The notes under the pieces are model-generated. The model searched no databases and had not been told where the DNA came from. It saw nothing but the letters and a program-made list of their open reading frames with translations. Shown in pieces: positions 18,740 to 28,400 of a stretch of 64,000 bases of DNA. A program made the translations under genes and the position numbers. Origin of the DNA: Bosea beijingensis (GTDB lineage: Bacteria > Pseudomonadota > Alphaproteobacteria > Rhizobiales > Beijerinckiaceae); NCBI RefSeq assembly GCF_030758975.1, contig NZ_CP132359.1:372001-436000 (forward strand). The letters are read 5' to 3'. The number at the start of each line of letters is the position of its first letter. Positions within the stretch are counted from its first letter, which is position 1.

Positions 18740-18769
18740 TTGACATGCAGATTGGACGAAGTCTACTGT
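18740..18769 (+). promoter_or_regulatory. Promoter-like TTGACA/TACTGT pair, antisense to the ABC exporter
   Basis: A perfect TTGACA (18740-18745) is followed after 18 bp by TACTGT (18764-18769). It points into the 3' end of the minus-strand ABC exporter gene, so any transcript would be antisense. It is a sequence match only and may be chance. Confidence 0.25.
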
Positions 18770-18816
18770 CTGGAACGCCCCGGCCATGCATGGCACACAG
18801 TCCGTCGACGTAGACG

Positions 18817-20682
<1,866 letters not shown>

Positions 20683-21049
20683 GCCTGCTTCGCTAGCGGG
20701 AATGAGGGGACGGAACAAACGACAATTCGGGATACCGGCTTCCCCCATGCCGCCCCTTGTCAGGAGCCGGCCGGGCAAGCGTCGCCACAGATGCAGCTAG
20801 AGGCTGTTATGAACCATGGGAGAGGATTTGATGAGGTCAAACAGCCTCTAGGCGCCTCCGGTGGCGGCATTAGGGCAAAGGCCAAGTGTCTGCCCGCTTG
20901 AGCGCGGCAGCGAAGGGCAAAGATAGAACAATCATAAAATCATCACATCTGTGTATAGCACCTGATATCCTTCACAGTCGTTCCCGAGGAACCCGCAAGC
21001 AACAGACTCTGTTTTTGGCAGCATAGACTAACCCGCCAAGGAGAGAGCC
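20683..21049. other. 367-bp intergenic region with an inverted repeat
   Basis: This gap separates the divergent ABC exporter and the Gly-rich lipoprotein gene. It is AT-richer than its surroundings at 20920-20960. It holds the inverted repeat at 20797-20851 and a weak promoter-like pair, TTGAGC (20898) and GATAGA (20922), in the direction of the lipoprotein gene. The ribosome site AAGGAGAG lies at its right end. I see no convincing small gene. Confidence 0.6.
20797..20851. repeat. 12-bp inverted repeat, possible IS5-like remnant or MITE
   Basis: CTAGAGGCTGTT (20797-20808) and AACAGCCTCTAG (20840-20851) are a perfect 12-bp inverted repeat with a 31-bp middle. The inner arm extends imperfectly (TGAACC against GGTCA). 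Each end carries a CTAG/TAG palindrome outside GAGGCTGTT, which resembles the termini of IS5-like elements that target such sites. There is no transposase. It could equally be a simple regulatory hairpin. Confidence 0.5.
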
Positions 21050-21877
21050 ATGCGGCTGCAAATACTCGGCGCGTTGAGCGCCTGCACACTTCTCGCTGCT
21101 TGCAACAGTGCTGCCGAATATACCGCCTTCGATGGCTGCGACGGCCTGCGTGGCGGCGCCAAGAGCAAATGCCTGAGGCTCGCTGCGACCTATAGCCCGA
21201 CAGTGAACAACCGCGGCGCGAACGGATCGCGCGATGTCGCGAGCAACAATCCCGTGAATCCGGGAAATCCCGGAAACCCGGGCAATCCGGGGAACCCAGG
21301 CAATCCGAATAATCCCGGCAATCCTGGAGATCCCGGCGGCAACAACCCGGGCGGCCTGCTGGGCCTCGCCCTCGGGCTCGGCGCCAATGCTGGCGGCATC
21401 GGGGCCAATGCCGGCGCACGGGCTGGGGTCGGCAATGGTGGGCTCGCGGCGGGAGCCGGGGCAAATGTCGGAGCTGGAAATGGCGGACTTGGCGCTGGGG
21501 CCGGGGTCGGCGCCGGAGGCGGCGGTATCGGTGCAGGCTTGGGGGCCGGTGCCGGCAACGCCAATGGCGGCCTCGGTGCCGCGGCAGGAGCGAATGTCGG
21601 CAACGGCGGCATAGGCGCCGGCGTCGGCGCCGGTCTCGGCAATTCCTCGGGCGGCCTGGGCGCAGCAGCCGGAGTCGGTGCCGGCAATGGCGGCCTCGGA
21701 GCCGGTCTGGGCGCCGGTCTCGGAAATGCTACCGGCGGGCTCGGCGCCGTCGCCGGCGCTGGCCTCAACGGTGACGGCCTCGGCGTCGGCGCAGGCGTCG
21801 GCAACGGCTCGGGCGGCCTTGGAGCCGGCGTCGGCGTCGGCAATGGCGGCCTCGGCGTCGGCGTCGGCATCAACTGA
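21050..21877 (+). CDS. NPG-repeat and glycine-rich lipoprotein
   Basis: A 275-residue protein behind a clear AAGGAGAG site. Residues 1-18 are a lipoprotein signal peptide with LLAAC and Cys18 as the acylated residue. A short Cys-containing head follows (19-66; Cys30 and Cys41). Residues 67-102 are tandem Asn-Pro-Gly triplets with some variation. Residues 103-275 are almost only Gly, Ala, Val, Leu, Ile and Asn in about ten units of 11-16 residues, each opening NGGLG, GGLG or NGGIG. The layout suggests a surface anchor, a stiff or polyproline-II spacer, and a regular beta or Gly-helix domain. No family is recognised; structural or adhesive roles are guesses. Confidence 0.85.
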   Translation: MRLQILGALSACTLLAACNSAAEYTAFDGCDGLRGGAKSKCLRLAATYSPTVNNRGANGSRDVASNNPVNPGNPGNPGNPGNPGNPNNPGNPGDPGGNNPGGLLGLALGLGANAGGIGANAGARAGVGNGGLAAGAGANVGAGNGGLGAGAGVGAGGGGIGAGLGAGAGNANGGLGAAAGANVGNGGIGAGVGAGLGNSSGGLGAAAGVGAGNGGLGAGLGAGLGNATGGLGAVAGAGLNGDGLGVGAGVGNGSGGLGAGVGVGNGGLGVGVGIN

Positions 21878-21900
21878 ACCCGCAAACCTGCGGATAACCG

Positions 21901-21945
21901 AACCGGGAGAGTGCTGCGGCTATCGGCCGAAAGCCTCTCCCGGTT
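21901..21945. terminator. Inverted repeat after the Gly-rich gene (possible terminator)
   Basis: AACCGGGAGAG (21901-21911) pairs perfectly with CTCTCCCGGTT (21935-21945); the 23-nt middle can fold further through GGC..GCC. It starts 23 bp after the stop. There is no T-run, so termination would be weak or Rho-assisted. Confidence 0.45.
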
Positions 21946-22033
21946 CAGCACGACCGGATTTCGCAGGATCGGGCGATGCTGCGTTCCCCGCCCGGGCTTG
22001 ACGCATCCCGACACGACCCGGCATCACCGGCTC

Positions 22034-22537
22034 ATGCTTCGCCTCGCCCTCTTCCAGCCGGATATCCCGCAGAACGCGGGCACGATGATCCGCATGGCCG
22101 CTTGCCTCGGTATCGCCGTCGACCTCGTCGAGCCTGCCGCCTTCGACGTCTCCGACCGGCATTTCCGGCGCTCGGGCATGGATTATCTCGAACGGGCCGC
22201 CGTCCGGCGTCATGATTCTTTCGCGGCTTTCGACAGTTGGCGCCGGGCGGAAGGCCACCGCCTCGTCCTGGCGGAGACCGACGGCGCGACGCCCCTGCCC
22301 GATTTCACCTTCCGCCCCGGCGACATCATCCTCGTCGGCCGTGAGTCGGCCGGCGTGACGGCCGAGGTCCAGGCCGCGGCGGAGGTCAGCCTGCACATTC
22401 CCATGCAGGCGGGATTGCGTTCGATCAATGTCGCGCTGGCGGCAGCGATGGTAATGGGCGAGGCCTTGCGACAGACTGGCGGCTATCCGGGCCGCGATGG
22501 AACAGAAGCAGACGATGGTCACCCCGAAGCCCGTTGA
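22034..22537 (+). CDS. trmL: tRNA (cytidine(34)-2'-O)-methyltransferase
   Basis: A 167-residue SPOUT methyltransferase that 2'-O-methylates the wobble base of certain tRNAs. Family motifs include [19 protein letters not shown] at the N-terminus, the GRESAGV turn and the knot segment [17 protein letters not shown]. The start is ATG 22034. Its 3' end overlaps hemF by 41 bp, and the last 15 or so residues are polar and not conserved in the family, which suggests the stop has drifted into hemF. Confidence 0.94.
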   Translation: MLRLALFQPDIPQNAGTMIRMAACLGIAVDLVEPAAFDVSDRHFRRSGMDYLERAAVRRHDSFAAFDSWRRAEGHRLVLAETDGATPLPDFTFRPGDIILVGRESAGVTAEVQAAAEVSLHIPMQAGLRSINVALAAAMVMGEALRQTGGYPGRDGTEADDGHPEAR

Positions 22538-23441
22538 ATCCCCTTCCGCCGACCCCGCCGTCGTGGCGGCGCTGAAGCCCCGCGCCGCCGCCTGGTTCGA
22601 GACCCTGCGCGATCGCATCTGCGCCGCCTTCGAAGCGGTCGAGGACGAGGCCGCTGGTCCCTTCCCGCCCGAGGCTGACACGGCCGGGCGCTTCGTCCGC
22701 ACACCCTGGCAACGCACCAACCACGATGGCGCGCCCGGCGGCGGCGGCGTCATGTCGATCATGAAGGGCCGCGTGTTCGAGAAGGTCGGTGTTCACGTCT
22801 CGACCGTGCATGGCACCTTCCACCCGGATTTCGCCGGGCAGATTCCCGGCGCGGCGCAGGATCCGCGCTTCCACGCGACCGGCATCTCACTGATCGCCCA
22901 TCCCTGGAATCCGCACGCCCCGACCGTTCACATGAACACGCGGCTTGTCGTCACCACGAAGCCCTGGTTCGGCGGTGGCGCCGACCTGACGCCGGTCCTG
23001 GACACCCGCCGCAACCAGGACGATCCGGACGCGCATGACTTCCATGCCGCGATGCGCACGCCCTGCGAGCGCTTTCCCGCCGTCGCCGACTATCCACGCT
23101 TCAAGGCCTGGTGCGACGAGTATTTCTTCCTGAAGCACCGCAACGAGCCCCGCGGCATCGGCGGCATCTTCTACGACTATGTCTGGACCGGCGATGTCGA
23201 AGCCGATTTCGCCTTCACCCAGGCGGTCGGCGAAGCCTTCCTCGGCAGCTATCCCGAGATCCTGCGCCGCAACCTCGGCCAGCCCTGGAGCGAGGCCGAG
23301 CGCCATGAGCAGCAGGTCCGGCGCGGCCGCTATGTCGAGTTCAACCTGCTTTACGATCGCGGCACGATCTTCGGGCTGAAGACCGGCGGCAATGTCGATT
23401 CCATCCTGTCCTCGATGCCGCCGACAGTGCGCTGGCCCTGA
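22497..23441 (+). CDS. hemF: Oxygen-dependent coproporphyrinogen III oxidase
   Basis: A 314-residue soluble enzyme that uses O2 to decarboxylate two propionates of coproporphyrinogen III in heme synthesis. Conserved blocks include [17 protein letters not shown], the HMNTR metal-site region, [24 protein letters not shown] and [14 protein letters not shown]. The start is taken as ATG 22497 ([12 protein letters not shown]); a second ATG at 22515 would shorten the overlap with trmL. Its presence indicates aerobic heme synthesis. Confidence 0.96.
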   Translation: MEQKQTMVTPKPVESPSADPAVVAALKPRAAAWFETLRDRICAAFEAVEDEAAGPFPPEADTAGRFVRTPWQRTNHDGAPGGGGVMSIMKGRVFEKVGVHVSTVHGTFHPDFAGQIPGAAQDPRFHATGISLIAHPWNPHAPTVHMNTRLVVTTKPWFGGGADLTPVLDTRRNQDDPDAHDFHAAMRTPCERFPAVADYPRFKAWCDEYFFLKHRNEPRGIGGIFYDYVWTGDVEADFAFTQAVGEAFLGSYPEILRRNLGQPWSEAERHEQQVRRGRYVEFNLLYDRGTIFGLKTGGNVDSILSSMPPTVRWP

Positions 23442-23467
23442 GCCAAGGCTTCCTTGCGCAATCCGCG

Positions 23468-24703
23468 CTAATGGGTGGCTGTCAGAGCCGACCTGACGAA
23501 TTCGATCTGCTCGTCCACCCCGGCCGGGCAGCCGGCCTCGATCCAGCCCTGCCGGGCTGTCGCGAGCGCCTGTCCGATGCGTGGTCCGGGCGCGGCCCCG
23601 AGGCTGATGACGTCCCTGCCCGTGGGCAGGAACGGGGGCGTCCGGCCAAGTTCACCGATGAGGCGCTGCACGTCGCTCCCGCCTTTGCTTCCCGCCGAAG
23701 CGTTGAGCAGGACGAGGGCCGCAGCCGCAGCATCGTCTCCGGCGCCATGGGCGACATGGCGCAGCGCCGCGATGCCGGGCAAACCGGCCTGACCGCCAAG
23801 GCCTTCCAGCGCCCGCGCGATCCGTTCGATCCGGTCGAATTCCTCGTTCGAGAGTCGCAACCGCTCGCGCAGCCGCAGCGCGTCCTCGCTGGCGGCAACC
23901 GCCAGCGCCGCCAGCCGAAACGCCGGCTGGACGCTCTCGCCATCATATCGGGCGATCGCGGCAAAGCGCGAGAGATGCGGCACCCCGCCGATCACGGGCA
24001 TAACGAGCCCGGCACCAGCCATCGCGCCGAGGGTCGCGACGACGCCGGGAGCGACGAGTAGCTTCAGCAGTTCCGCCCGCACACGCTCGCGCGACAGTCC
24101 GGCGAGCCCCTCGCGGCCAGCGATGCAGGCGCGCAAGCCCTCGGCATCGGGCTCGCCCTCGCCATAGCGGGCATGGAAGCGGAAGAAGCGCAGAATGCGC
24201 AGGTAATCCTCGCGGATGCGTGTCGCGGCATCGCCGATGAAGCGAACGCGCCGCCTGGCGAGATCGTCGAGCCCGCCGCAATAATCATGCACCGTGCCGC
24301 CCCGGCCGAGCCCGAGCGCATTGATGGTGAAGTCGCGGCGCAAGGCATCCGCCGCGAAATCGCGGCCGAACACCACCTTGGCCCGCCGCCCGTCCGTCTC
24401 GACATCGCGCCGCAGCGTCGTCACCTCGAAACTCGCGCCGTCAGTGACGAGCGTGACCGTGCCGTGCTCGATGCCCGTCGGCACTGCCTTGAACCCGGCC
24501 GCCATGCCCCGCCGGATCATCTCCTGCGGCAAGGCCGTCGTGGCGAGATCGATATCGCTCGCCGGCTCGCCGATCAGCAGGTTGCGGACCGCGCCGCCGA
24601 CGACGCGGGTTTCCTCGCCGTGGCCGTCGAGCGCCGACAACAGCCGCGCAAGCGCCGGCTGGGCCAGGAAGCGCGCGATCTCGCCGGCTCGGCCGCCGCT
24701 CAT
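23468..24703 (-). CDS. cca: CCA tRNA nucleotidyltransferase / poly(A) polymerase family
   Basis: A 411-residue class II nucleotidyltransferase. The head domain carries VVGGAVRNLL and the catalytic pair Asp50 and Asp52 in SDIDLATTA; the RRDFTINALGL motif and the RIREDYLRILRFFRF helix follow. It adds or repairs CCA at tRNA 3' ends; a poly(A) polymerase role is the alternative in this family. The start ATG overlaps the stop of the DUF6111 gene (ATGA, 24700-24703). It is convergent with hemF. Confidence 0.9.
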   Translation of the reverse strand: MSGGRAGEIARFLAQPALARLLSALDGHGEETRVVGGAVRNLLIGEPASDIDLATTALPQEMIRRGMAAGFKAVPTGIEHGTVTLVTDGASFEVTTLRRDVETDGRRAKVVFGRDFAADALRRDFTINALGLGRGGTVHDYCGGLDDLARRRVRFIGDAATRIREDYLRILRFFRFHARYGEGEPDAEGLRACIAGREGLAGLSRERVRAELLKLLVAPGVVATLGAMAGAGLVMPVIGGVPHLSRFAAIARYDGESVQPAFRLAALAVAASEDALRLRERLRLSNEEFDRIERIARALEGLGGQAGLPGIAALRHVAHGAGDDAAAAALVLLNASAGSKGGSDVQRLIGELGRTPPFLPTGRDVISLGAAPGPRIGQALATARQGWIEAGCPAGVDEQIEFVRSALTATH

Positions 24704-24957
24704 TTGAAGCGGCCGGGCACCAGCACCCCGTTCTCCATATGCGGTGGCTCGTAGACGCCCTTGCTGCGCGGCGCGATGAAACCGCCATAGATCAGCACGG
24801 CGATCGCCAGCAGGAAGCCGACCACCGCCAGGGCGAAGACATGGCGGCTCCAGTGCTCGACATCGAAGGGATTGCGCCGCTTGATGACGAGATAGCCTGC
24901 GAAGATACAGAAAGGCAGGACGAAGAGCAGAACCTCTTCGATGATCGCGCGCAGCAT
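24700..24957 (-). CDS. Small membrane protein, DUF6111 family
   Basis: An 85-residue protein with two hydrophobic segments (about 5-25 and 41-62) and a short polar tail ending LVPGRFK. It is a small alphaproteobacterial family of unknown function that often sits next to cca and a Nudix gene, as here. It is translationally coupled to cca by a 4-bp overlap. No catalytic residues are evident. Confidence 0.75.
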   Translation of the reverse strand: MLRAIIEEVLLFVLPFCIFAGYLVIKRRNPFDVEHWSRHVFALAVVGFLLAIAVLIYGGFIAPRSKGVYEPPHMENGVLVPGRFK

Positions 24958-25000
24958 CGGCTTCGTCGTTCCCAGGCGCGGTGTCCGCGCAATAGCAGTT

Positions 25001-25660
25001 CTACCCGGCCAGCCGCTCGTAGAGATTGCGGATCATGCCGGCGGTCGCCCCCCAGATATAGCGACCCTCGAACGGCATCGCATAGTAGGTGCGGAAATGC
25101 CCTTTCCACTCGATGCCCTCGCGCTTGTGATTCGCGGGGTCGAGCAGGAAGGAGAGCGGCGTCTCGAAGGCCTCGTCGACCTCGTTGTGATTGATCGTCA
25201 GCGAGAAGGGCGGCTCGACCAGCGCCACCACCGGCACGATCCGGTAGCCGGTGCCGGTCAGATAGGCATCGAGGAAGCCGAGCGTGCGGATATGCGAGCG
25301 CGACAGGCCGATCTCCTCCTCGGTTTCGCGCAGCGCCGTGACGACCGGCGAGCCATCGACGGCATCGACCCGTCCTCCCGGAAAGGCGACCTGCGCCGAG
25401 TGATTGCGCAGAGCTGCCGCGCGCTGGGTCAGCAGCACGGTCGGTCCCGTTGGGCGCGGCACGATGCCGATCAGCACGGCGGCCGGCACGGCGCGCTTCT
25501 CGTCGGGGATCGGCACGGGTGCCGCCTGATTCTCATGATCGCCGCGCGGCCGGCTGATCACATCCCCCAGCATGGGCGGCTCGGCTCGCAATCGCTCGCG
25601 CGCCAGCGCCGCGAAGCCCTCGCTGCTCAGGTTGAGGGCGGCCTCGGTTGTCTTCAGCAC
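25001..25660 (-). CDS. CoA pyrophosphatase (Nudix hydrolase)
   Basis: A 219-residue Nudix protein. The stretch LLTQRAAALRNHSAQVAFPGG is the signature of the CoA-pyrophosphatase subfamily, which cleaves CoA to 3',5'-ADP and phosphopantetheine. The Nudix box runs from Gly96 to Leu119 with RETEEEIGL intact, but its first acidic position is Asp102 rather than Glu. The start is GTG 25660, which shares one base with the stop of the DUF1285 gene (TAGTG). Confidence 0.9.
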   Translation of the reverse strand: MLKTTEAALNLSSEGFAALARERLRAEPPMLGDVISRPRGDHENQAAPVPIPDEKRAVPAAVLIGIVPRPTGPTVLLTQRAAALRNHSAQVAFPGGRVDAVDGSPVVTALRETEEEIGLSRSHIRTLGFLDAYLTGTGYRIVPVVALVEPPFSLTINHNEVDEAFETPLSFLLDPANHKREGIEWKGHFRTYYAMPFEGRYIWGATAGMIRNLYERLAG

Positions 25661-26271
25661 TAGATGCCCTCGATCTCGCTCGCCGGCACTGCCGGGTAAA
25701 ACTGCGTCGCGGCGGCGATCCCGAACATTGCCTGCCCTTCGACGTCCCTGATCTCCCCAAGCGCGAGCAGGTCATAGGTCAACGCCCGCGTCAGCCGGGC
25801 CGAGAGGCCACGCCGGACATGGACATAAGGCGTCAATCCGTCCTGCGCAGCCCGCGCGAAACGCAGGGCGTGGTCCGGCCCGACGCAGACGAGATCGTCG
25901 ACCTGTGTCCGGAACGCGAGCGTCCGGTTGTCGCCTCCGCCGTCGACCTGCATCTCGACGGCCTGGAACGGCGCGTCCTCGACGCTGATCCCGACCTTCT
26001 CGACCGGGGTCACGAGAAAGTAATCGTCGCCCTCGCGCTTCAGCACCGAGGAGAACAGCTTCACCAGCGCCGGCCGCCCGATCGGCGTACCCATGTAGAA
26101 CCAGGTACCGTCGGCAGCGATGCGCATGTCGAGATCGCCGCAGAAAGGCGGGTTCCAGCGCTCGACCGGCGGCAGGCCGCGCGTCTTGCCGCCGCCGAGC
26201 GAGGCCATCAGGCGCTCCATCGCATTGCCCGGTCCGGTCATCGAAAGGCCAATCTCCACCTGTTGCGGCAT
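25660..26271 (-). CDS. DUF1285 domain-containing protein
   Basis: A 203-residue cytoplasmic protein starting at ATG 26271, MPQQVEIGLSMTG. The core includes PPVERWNPPFCGDLDMRI and TWFYMGTPIGRPALVKLFS, the typical DUF1285 opening. The fold is known from structural genomics but the function is not. It is the first gene in a minus-strand run DUF1285-Nudix-DUF6111-cca and diverges from the MoxR operon across 172 bp. Confidence 0.88.
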   Translation of the reverse strand: MPQQVEIGLSMTGPGNAMERLMASLGGGKTRGLPPVERWNPPFCGDLDMRIAADGTWFYMGTPIGRPALVKLFSSVLKREGDDYFLVTPVEKVGISVEDAPFQAVEMQVDGGGDNRTLAFRTQVDDLVCVGPDHALRFARAAQDGLTPYVHVRRGLSARLTRALTYDLLALGEIRDVEGQAMFGIAAATQFYPAVPASEIEGI

Positions 26272-26443
26272 CGTGCCTGCATCGTGTTTCCGCCTTGAAC
26301 TCCACATAATCGTGAAGCCGAGTTGATGTGTACCGTTCCATTCGGCGCTTGAGCCGCCGTGATGGCCCGTCCACACTGAACGGCCGAACGCATCGACGGT
26401 TCGCAGGACGGTGCAGCGGCCCGCGACAGTGAAGGAGACCGAC

Positions 26444-27466
26444 ATGGCGGCGCAAGCCCGGGCAAACGAGAGCACTTCGCCGATCGACCTCGACACAGGC
26501 ATCGTCGAGGCGGCCGAAGCCGCGCTCGGCGCCATCGGCGCGGCGCGCAAGGAAATCGGCCAGGTCATCTTCGGCCAGCAGAAGGTCGTCGACCTCTCGC
26601 TGGTGACGCTGCTTTCGGGCGGCCATGGCCTGCTGGTCGGCGTTCCCGGCCTCGCCAAGACCAAGCTCGTCGAGGCGATGGGCACCGTGCTCGGCCTCGC
26701 AGCGCGGCGCGTCCAGTTCACGCCGGACCTGATGCCATCGGACATCCTCGGCTCCGAGGTTCTCGACGAATCGAGTGACGGCAAGCGCCATTTCCGCTTC
26801 ATCAAGGGTCCGGTCTTCGCCCAGTTGCTGATGGCGGACGAGATCAACCGCGCCTCGCCACGCACCCAGTCGGCCCTGCTCCAGGCCATGCAGGAGCACC
26901 ACGTCACCGTCGCCGGCGAGCGCTACGATCTGCCGGCGCCTTTCCATGTGCTGGCGACGCAAAACCCGATCGAGCAGGAGGGCACCTATCCCCTGCCCGA
27001 GGCCCAGCTCGACCGTTTCCTTCTGGAGATCGATGTCGGTTATCCCGACCGCGAGGCCGAGCGCCGCATCCTGCTGGAGACGACCGGCGCCGCCGAATAC
27101 AAGCCCTCGCCGGCGATGACCGCGGAGACGCTGATGTCGATCCAGCGCCTCGTCCGTCGCCTGCCGGTTGGCGACGCCGTGGTCGAGGCGATTCTCGATC
27201 TCGTCCGCTCCGCCCGCCCCGGCGAGGGCGAGGCCTCGGTCACCGACAAGCTCTCCTGGGGTCCTGGTCCGCGCGCCAGCCAGTCGCTGACACTGGCCGT
27301 GCGTGCCCGTGCCCTCGTCGAAGGCCGACTCGCCCCATCCGTCGACGATGTCGCGGCACTCGCCATCCCCGTCCTGAAGCACCGCGTCGCGCTCACCTTC
27401 GCCGCCCGTGCCGATGGCGAGACGGTCGAGGGCCTGATCGGCAAGCTCGTGGAACGGCTGGGATAG
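26444..27466 (+). CDS. MoxR-family AAA+ ATPase
   Basis: A 340-residue cytoplasmic chaperone-like ATPase. Walker A is GVPGLAKTK and Walker B is LLMADEINRASPRTQSAL; the sensor and lid regions follow (ATQNPIEQEGTYPLPEAQLDRF). The ATG at 26444 is preceded by GAAGGAGA. MoxR proteins insert cofactors or mature partners that carry von Willebrand-type domains. It heads a four-gene operon with DUF58, DUF4159 and a large membrane protein. Confidence 0.94.
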   Translation: MAAQARANESTSPIDLDTGIVEAAEAALGAIGAARKEIGQVIFGQQKVVDLSLVTLLSGGHGLLVGVPGLAKTKLVEAMGTVLGLAARRVQFTPDLMPSDILGSEVLDESSDGKRHFRFIKGPVFAQLLMADEINRASPRTQSALLQAMQEHHVTVAGERYDLPAPFHVLATQNPIEQEGTYPLPEAQLDRFLLEIDVGYPDREAERRILLETTGAAEYKPSPAMTAETLMSIQRLVRRLPVGDAVVEAILDLVRSARPGEGEASVTDKLSWGPGPRASQSLTLAVRARALVEGRLAPSVDDVAALAIPVLKHRVALTFAARADGETVEGLIGKLVERLG

Positions 27467-27470
27467 GCCG

Positions 27471-28388
27471 ATGCTGCGCACGCGTGTCCTGGCTCCGAGC
27501 GAAAGGCAGCCCTCGCGGCCGGTCCTGACGGAATCGCTCGACCTTGCCGCGCGCCTCCCGCGCCTGATCCTGGAATCGCGCCGCGTCTCCGCCAGCATCC
27601 ATGGCATCCACGGCCGCCGCCGCTCCGGCCCGGGTGAGACCTTCTGGCAGTACCGCCCGCTGGTCGCCGGCGAAGCGGCCTCGCGCATCGACTGGCGCCG
27701 CTCCGCCCGCGACGGCCATCTCTTCGTCCGCGAGCGCGAATGGGAAGCCTCGCATTCGATCTGGCTCTGGATCGACCGATCGCCCTCGATGGGCTTCGCC
27801 TCCTCGCTGGCCATGACCTCGAAGCTCGACCGCGCGCTGGTCGCCGGTTTCGCGCTGGCCGAGACGATGGTCGAGGGCGGCGAGCGCGTCGGCCATCTCG
27901 GGCTGACACGGGCGCTCGCCTCGCGCCGCATCGTCGAGATGCTGGCGCAGGCGATCGTCGCGGACGAACGCAACGCCTCCTCCGACCTGCCGCCGGAGGC
28001 GCCGCTGCCCCGACTGGCCGACGCGATCGTCATCACCGACGGGCTGTCGCCCGCCTCCGCTCTCGCCCAGCGGATCGCGACGCTCGCCTCATCGGGCGCG
28101 CGTGGCCATGTCCTGCTGATCGCCGATCCGATCGAGGAGACCTTCCCCTTCAGCGGCCAGGCCGAGCTCTTCGACCTTGAGGACGGGCTGACCCTGCGCG
28201 TCGGCGATGCCGGTGCCTGGGGCGATGAGTACCGTCAGCGCCTCGCCACCCATCGCGAGGCCATCGCCGAAGCCTGCCGCAAGGCGGGCTGGACGCTGAC
28301 GCTGCATCGCACCGACCGCCCCGCCAGCGAAGCGGTGCTGCGCATCGCAAGCCTTGTCGCTGCGTCGCGCAGCGCCTCGGGCTTCTGA
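27471..28388 (+). CDS. DUF58 domain-containing protein
   Basis: A 305-residue protein starting 4 bp after the moxR stop. The DUF58 core includes GPGETFWQYRPLVAGEAASRIDW-type residues with RRSARDGHLFVRERE, then a VWA-like fold with WIDRSPSMGF. The DxSxS-like metal site reads DRSPSM, so it may still bind a metal ion. DUF58 proteins are regular partners of MoxR ATPases. There is no membrane segment, so it is probably cytoplasmic. Confidence 0.9.
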   Translation: MLRTRVLAPSERQPSRPVLTESLDLAARLPRLILESRRVSASIHGIHGRRRSGPGETFWQYRPLVAGEAASRIDWRRSARDGHLFVREREWEASHSIWLWIDRSPSMGFASSLAMTSKLDRALVAGFALAETMVEGGERVGHLGLTRALASRRIVEMLAQAIVADERNASSDLPPEAPLPRLADAIVITDGLSPASALAQRIATLASSGARGHVLLIADPIEETFPFSGQAELFDLEDGLTLRVGDAGAWGDEYRQRLATHREAIAEACRKAGWTLTLHRTDRPASEAVLRIASLVAASRSASGF

Positions 28389-28400
28389 GGGGAAACACCG

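Noticed and set aside
21252..21340. Short direct repeats with about 9-bp period as a CRISPR-like array
   Set aside because: They encode Asn-Pro-Gly triplets in frame with no spacers, so they are coding repeats.
21190..22014. Pro-rich minus-strand frame opposite the Gly-rich lipoprotein
   Set aside because: The Pro/Ala repeats are only the complement of the Gly/Ala codons; no start signal.
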